From assembly GCA_032871835.1 (NCBI GenBank), contig CM065296.1, positions 116,818,146-116,882,145 of the forward strand: DNA of 64,000 nt. The letters are read 5' to 3'. The notes below the pieces were generated by a model, which was not told where the DNA came from, searched no databases, and worked only from the letters and a program-made list of their open reading frames with translations. The stretch comes from Dipteronia dyeriana. Lineage: Eukaryota; Streptophyta; Magnoliopsida; Sapindales; Sapindaceae. Shown here piece after piece: positions 57,530 to 64,000 of this stretch (within the stretch, counting starts at the first letter, position 1; every line of letters starts with the position of its first letter). The translations under genes and the position numbers were made by a program.

Positions 57530-60500
57530 ACAAGCTTGTTGCTGACATTTGTCGGGAGAAATCGGACTTGGCGGTGCTTGTCGTTTACCTCAAGACCTTT
57601 CAATATTTTTATCCAATTCCACATAGTTCAAAGAACCCATCTTCGAAAAGACAATTATACCCCTTACCATCACCCAAAATCCGGGACAATTTCGGGTTTT
57701 CCTTTCACTCAAAAGACAACCTCTGATTTGGTCACTAGATGGATATTGAGTCCCAGTTTACGATCATGTGTTCTGTTTCGAATCAATATTTTATCTCTTC
57801 ATAAAAATAAATAATAATACCGAGTAATGCCATGAAGCCGATAAGGACGAGACTCGAGAGATAGCAAAGACAAAAACGAAAACAAAATCTCACGGCTTGT
57901 CTTAACAGAAGAGTGTGAGCAAGTGGCATTCTCGTAATTCTTTCGAAAACCTTGTCCAAATATGATATTGGTGTTTTTCTTTTTATGGCATGTTCCTCGT
58001 CAAAGTAACAATTATACCTTCACGTTGGCTTTTTTTATAATAAAAAAAAAATACATATTTTTCTGTGGTTAATTATAACCTTCGTGTGCAAGTAAAACTT
58101 TGGGAAGGGAATTTTTTTTTTTTTGGGTCAGCGCAGTGAGTGGCATTTTCGTGAATACATTTTATTCTGGAGGGCATTTATTGGATGTTGCATTAATTGT
58201 CTCTATGAAGCTAGTACGTACAGTACTGTGCATATGACAAATGGCCCTCCGACCCCTACAGTGCTTACAGGCACGTCCTTTTAGCTTCATGGAGAGATCT
58301 GATTAGTATACCGCATCTACATTACACTTGATGGTTCCTCGGGTTCATCAACTGATCTCTGCCGTTGGATGATTAATCATATTAATCAGTATGATTTGAA
58401 ACTTGAAAAAGGTAAAGAAAGTTTTGTCTTTTTATGATGTACAGGCAATATTCTCTCAGCTACGCAAAGGCTAGCTTCTTTTTAAAAGTTTGCAATGGTG
58501 ATGATGAGAAATCGCAGTTGGATCCCACCAACTCGATGGTTGATAGCTGACATGGACGGTCAGGATGAATTTCTGATACACGGTCCCACCACTATTTTTA
58601 TTTGAACTTTTTTCACTTGGAAAGTTAATAATCTGCAAATCATTAGAGCAACAACAATACATTATACATATATAATTGCTTTGCACGTACATGCATAGTT
58701 GCAACGAATATAAATGCACTGCAAATCCCACTTTTATTAAAGTTTAACCAATTATATATTTATATATCAGTTAAAAAGTTGTCTTATGATTAAAAAATAT
58801 ATAAAATACTGAGAATTTATCTGGCGTGTGATAAATTTCAAATCGAATTTTTTTTTTTACCACCGATCAAAAATCCATAGCGTCTCTAGTATAGTATTCC
58901 ATCCAATTTTAAATAAAATAAAAATGTTTAAACAATTTCACGGCCGTTTGTTTTTTATTCGAAAATTAAATGGTACTAATTTTTGTAAAGATCGAATAAG
59001 GACCGAAATCTAAACTTTAATAATATGTTTTTTTATTTTTATTTTTCCTCACATCTGAATGTATTTTCAACACGTTTCTTTTAAGTAAAATTATCTAAAA
59101 ATAAATAATTTTATATTTATACCCATATAAAACAATTATACATATAATATTAAATAAAAATAATAAATAATAATAATTATATATGAACACATATGATCAT
59201 GATCTTTTTTTTTATTATAAACAAACTTCATTTTTACTATAAAAAGAAAATGTTTTTAAAAAAAATAGAAAGAACAACAGAAAAACTAACATAAAACACT
59301 CTAAAAAAATAATATAAATATATCACTCTAATATCATAATAAAGTATTGATATTAAACAACGATACGATAAATTATTCGGGTTCTTTTTTAATTTTTAAA
59401 GTTATTTAACATAAACAAATATATTAAAATAAAGATTTGTACACTATATATAATTATGATGAAATTTGATATATGTAATATATATGGGGGATAATATCGG
59501 AATAAAATATTTTGGATTATATTTAATGCAATTTAGTTATTTATAATAAGTGAAAAATCGTGATTTTTTACTTTTTACTTTAAGTTATTTTTTGGTATTT
59601 TAAGTGTTTTGACCTTTTAAAAAAACAAACAAAACAATTCATAATTATGATTCGGATCCATTAGGTTTTAAGTGGAAAAAACAAACAAGCCTTTAATCTA
59701 ATGAAAGTTAAGAGTAACATTATACAATCCAAATAATTAACTCAAATGATGTGTTATCAATCCATACAAAATGAAATGACGTGGTTAATAAAAATAGCAA
59801 TAATAGATAATCTAAATTATAAATGAAATGACTTGGTTAATAAAAATAACAATAATAGACGATCCAAATAATAAAATACATAACATCTAACTTGAACGCC
59901 CATCAAGATTTATGGTATCAAAGCTTTGACGGTTTGACCCATAACCATCTTATGATGGCTATGAAGACTATGACAAACTTGAACTTATCCTTTAATTTTT
60001 TTTTTATAATATTGAACAAGCAAAAATAAAAAAATAAAAAATAAGGCTTTATTATTGAACAATGAACACATGGTGGTTGTAGTAATGTAGTTGGCACAAT
60101 ACAAGTGAAGAGGTAGGAGGAGAATCTACAATAATGGCTTTATTATGTTGAAAGATACATGTTAATTTAAGTGGGAATGTGACCTGGCAATGAGAAAATG
60201 TGTGCCTCTAAACAGCAACTTGAAGGTAAGAATATGATGTGCCTACATTCAGAAAAGCACTTTATTTTTCCCTGTCCTATGCTTTTCAGCCTCCTAAGCT
60301 AGTATATATATATATAAGCACTTTTAGAGTAGTTTGGATAGCTTGAGGAGATTTCTTCTTTGGTTTCAGCCAATCAGAGATTTGCTAAACGTTGAACTCG
60401 AAATGGGATTGGATAATAATAAAGTATTTATAAAAAAAGGGATTAGATTTTTGTTTCCACCTACTAATTGAGACCACTATCTTTACAATAATAGATGTTA

Positions 60501-60761
60501 ATAACTTAATATTTATTTCTTTTTTGTTTTCAAACCATTTTCTATTTGGAGGCAAAACGTACGTGACTAAAATTTGCTGATTTATTGCCCCATTCTCCAT
60601 GACATTGCAAATTTGAAAGGATGCATGTTACTTCATAAAAAAAAAAAATCACAAACAATTGGTAATATGATACATGGTGGGATGACACTTTATGTGTCCC
60701 CACTTATCTGTAGTGTTGAATACAAAATAGAAGAGATATAAGAATTAAAGAATAATAAATA
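57530..60761. other. Intergenic stretch, no gene seen
   Basis: Short frames on both strands lack family motifs. 59050-59880 is extremely AT-rich, and a duplicated phrase (AAATGAAATGAC.TGGTTAATAAAAATA.CAATAATAGA) occurs at about 59770 and 59823. Nothing else is recognised. Confidence 0.55.
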
Positions 60762-61875
60762 GGGTTTGAAAACTAAATGAATTTTTTTAAAGATGATATA
60801 TCATCGTTGTTTTAATAACTTATATTTAAAAGATATATATTATATTGAACGGATAAAAATACATCAAATAGTTATTCCATATCAGATTTTTTTTATTCAA
60901 TTTACAGTGATGGAGTTGTAAAGTAGAGAAATAAAGTGTCGTTAAAATCCAGACGATCACTCGAACAGTGATGGAGTGGCGTTATACAGACACATTGTAG
61001 GGTCGAGTTTTTTTTTTTTTTTTTTTCAATTTAAAACCCAAAAGGCTTGGATTACTTTTACAAATGCTCGAGTTACATGTGAAATGACTTGAGTCAGTAC
61101 TTAAAAGGGTCGGAGATATAGAGTTGACAAACTTAAGGTTTATACAAAGCGCTCGGAAATATTTACAAAAGGCTCGGACACATTTACAAAAGACTCAAAA
61201 ATACTTACAAAAGGCTCAAGTATTTGTAATTACAAAAGGCCTTGACACACTTACAGAAGGCTCGAAAACACTTACAGCAGGCTCGAGTCTTTGTAATTAT
61301 AAAGGCTCGGAAACGCTTATAAAAAGCTCGAACACACTTACAAAAAGCTTGAAACATACTTACAAAAAGGCTCGAGTACAAAGGCTTAAAATCGGAGATA
61401 CAGAGTTGACAAATTTAAGGTTTATACAAAATGCTCAAGCCTTTGTAATAACAAATGTTTGGAAACGCTTACAAAAGGTTCGGATACATTTACAATAGGC
61501 ATTAACACACTTACAAAAGGCTCGGAAGAAGCTTAGAAAGGCTCGGAAATTCAAAATTCATACAATTAACTTAAGGTTTATAAAAAACTCGAAACACAAA
61601 TGAAAATGATCGGATAATGTGTTACAAGACTCAGAAATGGAGGTATAGAAAATAAGTAGTTAAGAGATATATTGTCAGAGAGAGAGAGAGAGAGAGAGTG
61701 AGTTAATGTTTGGAGATGTTAGCTAAGATGGAAGTACACACATAATAAAAAAAATGATTATCTAAGGACAATTTTCATAGTTTATCTTAAGATGTACCTT
61801 TTAAACATAACTTATTAAAGTAGTGATTTGGGTGCAACGAAATTTTTAAAATGTGACATTTCTCATCATTTTTAC
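60762..61875. mobile_element. Non-autonomous MULE, relative of the 8.5-kb element
   Basis: The left end GGGTTTGAAAACTAAATGAA resembles the start of the 8.5-kb MULE (GGGTTCAAAAAATTAATGGC). The core TTTTAATAACTTATATTTAA (about 60810) is inverted as CTTTTAAACATAACTTATTA + AAG at 61798-61820. Flanking 9-mers are TAATAAATA (60753-60761) and AAATAAATA (61876-61884), an 8 of 9 match. The inside has no genes, only a short-repeat array and leader-like sequence. Confidence 0.75.
61124..61600. repeat. Short tandem array, unit about 24 bp (GGCTCGGAAACACTTACAAAA-type)
   Basis: Roughly 18 imperfect units containing AGGCTCG and CTTACAAAA follow one another. A larger repeat is superposed: GAGTTGACAAA(C/T)TTAAGGTT + TATACAAA occurs at 61121 and 61399. 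It holds the same position in its element as the arrays near 15 kb and 47 kb. Confidence 0.8.
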
Positions 61876-61884
61876 AAATAAATA

Positions 61885-63228
61885 TAGAAAACGACTAATA
61901 TTATTTAACTTAAGTTTATTATAGATGGTGTTGAAGATGATTTACAACCACTTCATCATTTTATATATTGATTCATAATCTTCTTGACCATTATAGTATA
62001 ATTTTCAAACTATATAAATTAGATAGTACTATTTGAGGAATTACGTTAACATGTATTTTTAAAATATATGATATAAAAGAACAAAAATTAACAATTTAAA
62101 TTATTATTTTAATATATCAATATATAATTTCCTTTATCTTAAAAACTTTTCAATTCGTGACATGTGTTCTAAAAGTACAAATTAACATGATTTTCTTAAT
62201 CCAAAACAAAGAAATTATAAGTTTGTAAAACCAATCAATGTTTTTTTTTTTAATTCACTTAAAGAAATCACATGCATGAAAAATACATATGATAGAAATG
62301 TATTCTCTACAAATAATAGGCAAGATATGTTATATATTTATAAATATTTCCATAAAGAGTAAAACATGGAGAAGACTAAAGTTGAAATTTGTTCTCAAGC
62401 TAAGAGGTTGTGTGCTGCCTGTTTGGATGGATTTTGGATTAAAGCTGAATAGAATTAGATCATAGACTAGAAAAGAAAGTCACCACTCACCACCACCTAT
62501 TCCAATTACTCAAATATTGAAGCAAAATCTACTCTGAAAAGTTTAAAAAACAAGAAAAAAATAGAACTGAGATTCTATATTTCTATTAAAGCCAATTTCA
62601 TACTCATTTCCAAATTTTGAGTAGGAGTTGTACAAACATTATACAGCTGTAAGCTAATGAGAAAAGCACAAGAATAAACACGCATTGTCAAAAGAATAAA
62701 ACCTGAGACAGGTCCCAAAGTAATCATCGCAAGTTTGATTATTTTTTATAGCCTTTTCTGATTCCAATAACTAATAAGCACCAAAAAGTCCACCTTGAAT
62801 GTCGATAGCTACATGCAGCCTTCCTTCCAATTTTTCTTTAATAAAGAAATCATTAATAAAACGGAAATATCAGTCCATTGTATTAATTATTAAAGTGGAA
62901 TTTTTTGTAACAGTTATTGTCACATGTTAACGTTTACAACTTTCACCAATCATAATTCTAGTTTATTTATTTAGCACGGCGTAAAATACATCTGACGATA
63001 CTGGAAAATTTTACAATTGAATGGGTAAATATAAACCCCTGTTAATAAATTGAAAGAGAGTGGATGTACATCGTTGATTCATAATAATAATTCAAATGAA
63101 GAATATAAAATATTTTAAATATAAAAGTGATCTCATGACCATTGAAAACTTTTTGTACAGAAATTTTGAGTTTGGATTTCTCGTCATCTTTTTTTCTTGT
63201 TCATTGTCTTTTCCGATTAAGTGACAAT

Positions 63229-63263
<35 letters not shown>

Positions 63264-64000
63264 TACGGTCAAGATTTATTCTTTTTGTATATATATAAAT
63301 TACGGTCAAGATTTATTCTTTTTTTTTTTCCTCTTTCTCACAATCAATTGTTTCACCAACTCTCGAAAAATAAACAGAGAAAACACACCATTACAACAAG
63401 ACTAGAAAAGGAGGATACCAGCTTTTACATATTAATTATGATTTATGATACAAAATTACAAGGAGCTGTAAGAAATCGTGAAGGTGTTATTGTCACTAAC
63501 AAAATGAACCGTCTAATACGGTAGGTAAAAAAATTGACAACATTTTATTAATTAATCGATCTGGACGAAATCAAAATCGTTTTTATATGTTAATTATATT
63601 ATTTAAAATTTGAATATTGAATTTTTACTTTTAAAGAAATTGAATATTGGTTTTATATATAAAAAAAATAATTAAAAATAAATAAATTACCTACCACCCT
63701 ATAGACGTTAGATGCTGGGCTACTATCCAACCAGTAACTAACTTTCATATAACACTGCTAACTAACTTTCATATAACACTGCTATGAACCATTCCTTTAA
63801 CTCCATTATTCTACCATCCACAAGAGGGAAGCTAGGAACCGACAGTCAAAACCATAGCTTACTTGAAATTCAACAAAATTATAAAGATTTCTATACTGTG
63901 AAAGACAAAATAATATTCTAGTAATAAAATATTAAAATCTACAGAAATTTAAAAGAATCAGAGTGATTTTTGAAAGCAAGCAGCATTATTCTTCTACAGG
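61885..64000. other. Intergenic stretch with two small duplications
   Basis: No gene is supported. A segment of about 42 bp (ATATATAAATTACGGTCAAG + ATTTATTCTTTTT) is duplicated in tandem at 63247-63325 next to an AT microsatellite. A 25-bp unit (TAACTAACTTTCATATAACA + CTGC) is doubled at 63735-63784. The frame at 63285-63524 spans the first duplication and is low-complexity at its start. Confidence 0.6.

Noticed and set aside
63285..63524. 79-codon + frame near the window end
   Set aside because: It starts in a duplicated AT microsatellite and shows no motif; splice context is absent.

Overview
The window is nuclear DNA of a flowering plant, most likely a eudicot. It is AT-rich, its genes have introns with GT..AG borders, it carries plant families (a CYP721A-type P450 cluster and an INDETERMINATE DOMAIN zinc-finger gene), and most of the rest is transposon debris. 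I cannot name the species from sequence alone. No tRNA, rRNA or CRISPR locus was found. The exons I assigned were joined by hand from splice signals and reading phase.

Layout. 1-2566: repeats and gene-free DNA. 2567-6716: a Mutator-like (MULE) non-autonomous element with long inverted ends, holding a second one at 4435-5632. 6991-15489: an 8.5-kb MULE carrying two convergent decayed genes, a DUF1985-Ulp1 (SUMO-protease-like) gene on + and a MuDR-type transposase on -. Each gene is preceded by a long array of short palindromes. The element sits in an 11-bp target duplication, and an unoccupied paralogous site lies at about 26.86 kb.

16.2-44.1 kb: a tandem cluster of CYP72-clan P450s, all on the - strand. 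Three copies look intact (16240-19003, 27175-29850, 30947-33424), one is a C-terminal fragment (22110-22400), and two are pseudogenes (33934-35912, 42937-44054). A P450 crumb lies at 51185-51235. Flank homologies suggest the cluster grew as a two-gene unit (one 'A-type' plus one 'E-type' copy), and that the E-type members are the ones that decayed. Between and inside the copies lie a PIF/Harbinger-like element (22436-26586) containing a non-coding LTR retrotransposon and fragments of ribosomal protein P1 and an RNase H, a hAT element (37138-39663) nested in a LINE tail, and several MITEs.

44-54 kb: gene-free DNA with segmental repeats, a MULE end with a short-repeat array (about 47 kb), and a 5'-truncated LINE (48880-51055). 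54529-56887 (-): an intact four-exon IDD transcription factor of about 501 aa, the best single-copy gene here. 57.5-64 kb: AT-rich intergenic DNA with a third array-bearing MULE (60762-61875).

How it works together: the working genes are three P450s, predicted to be ER-bound haem monooxygenases, and one nuclear transcription factor. No functional link between them is visible. Everything else is transposon-driven expansion and decay. The most unusual system is the Ulp1-MULE and its relatives, which share terminal motifs but carry different leader arrays.
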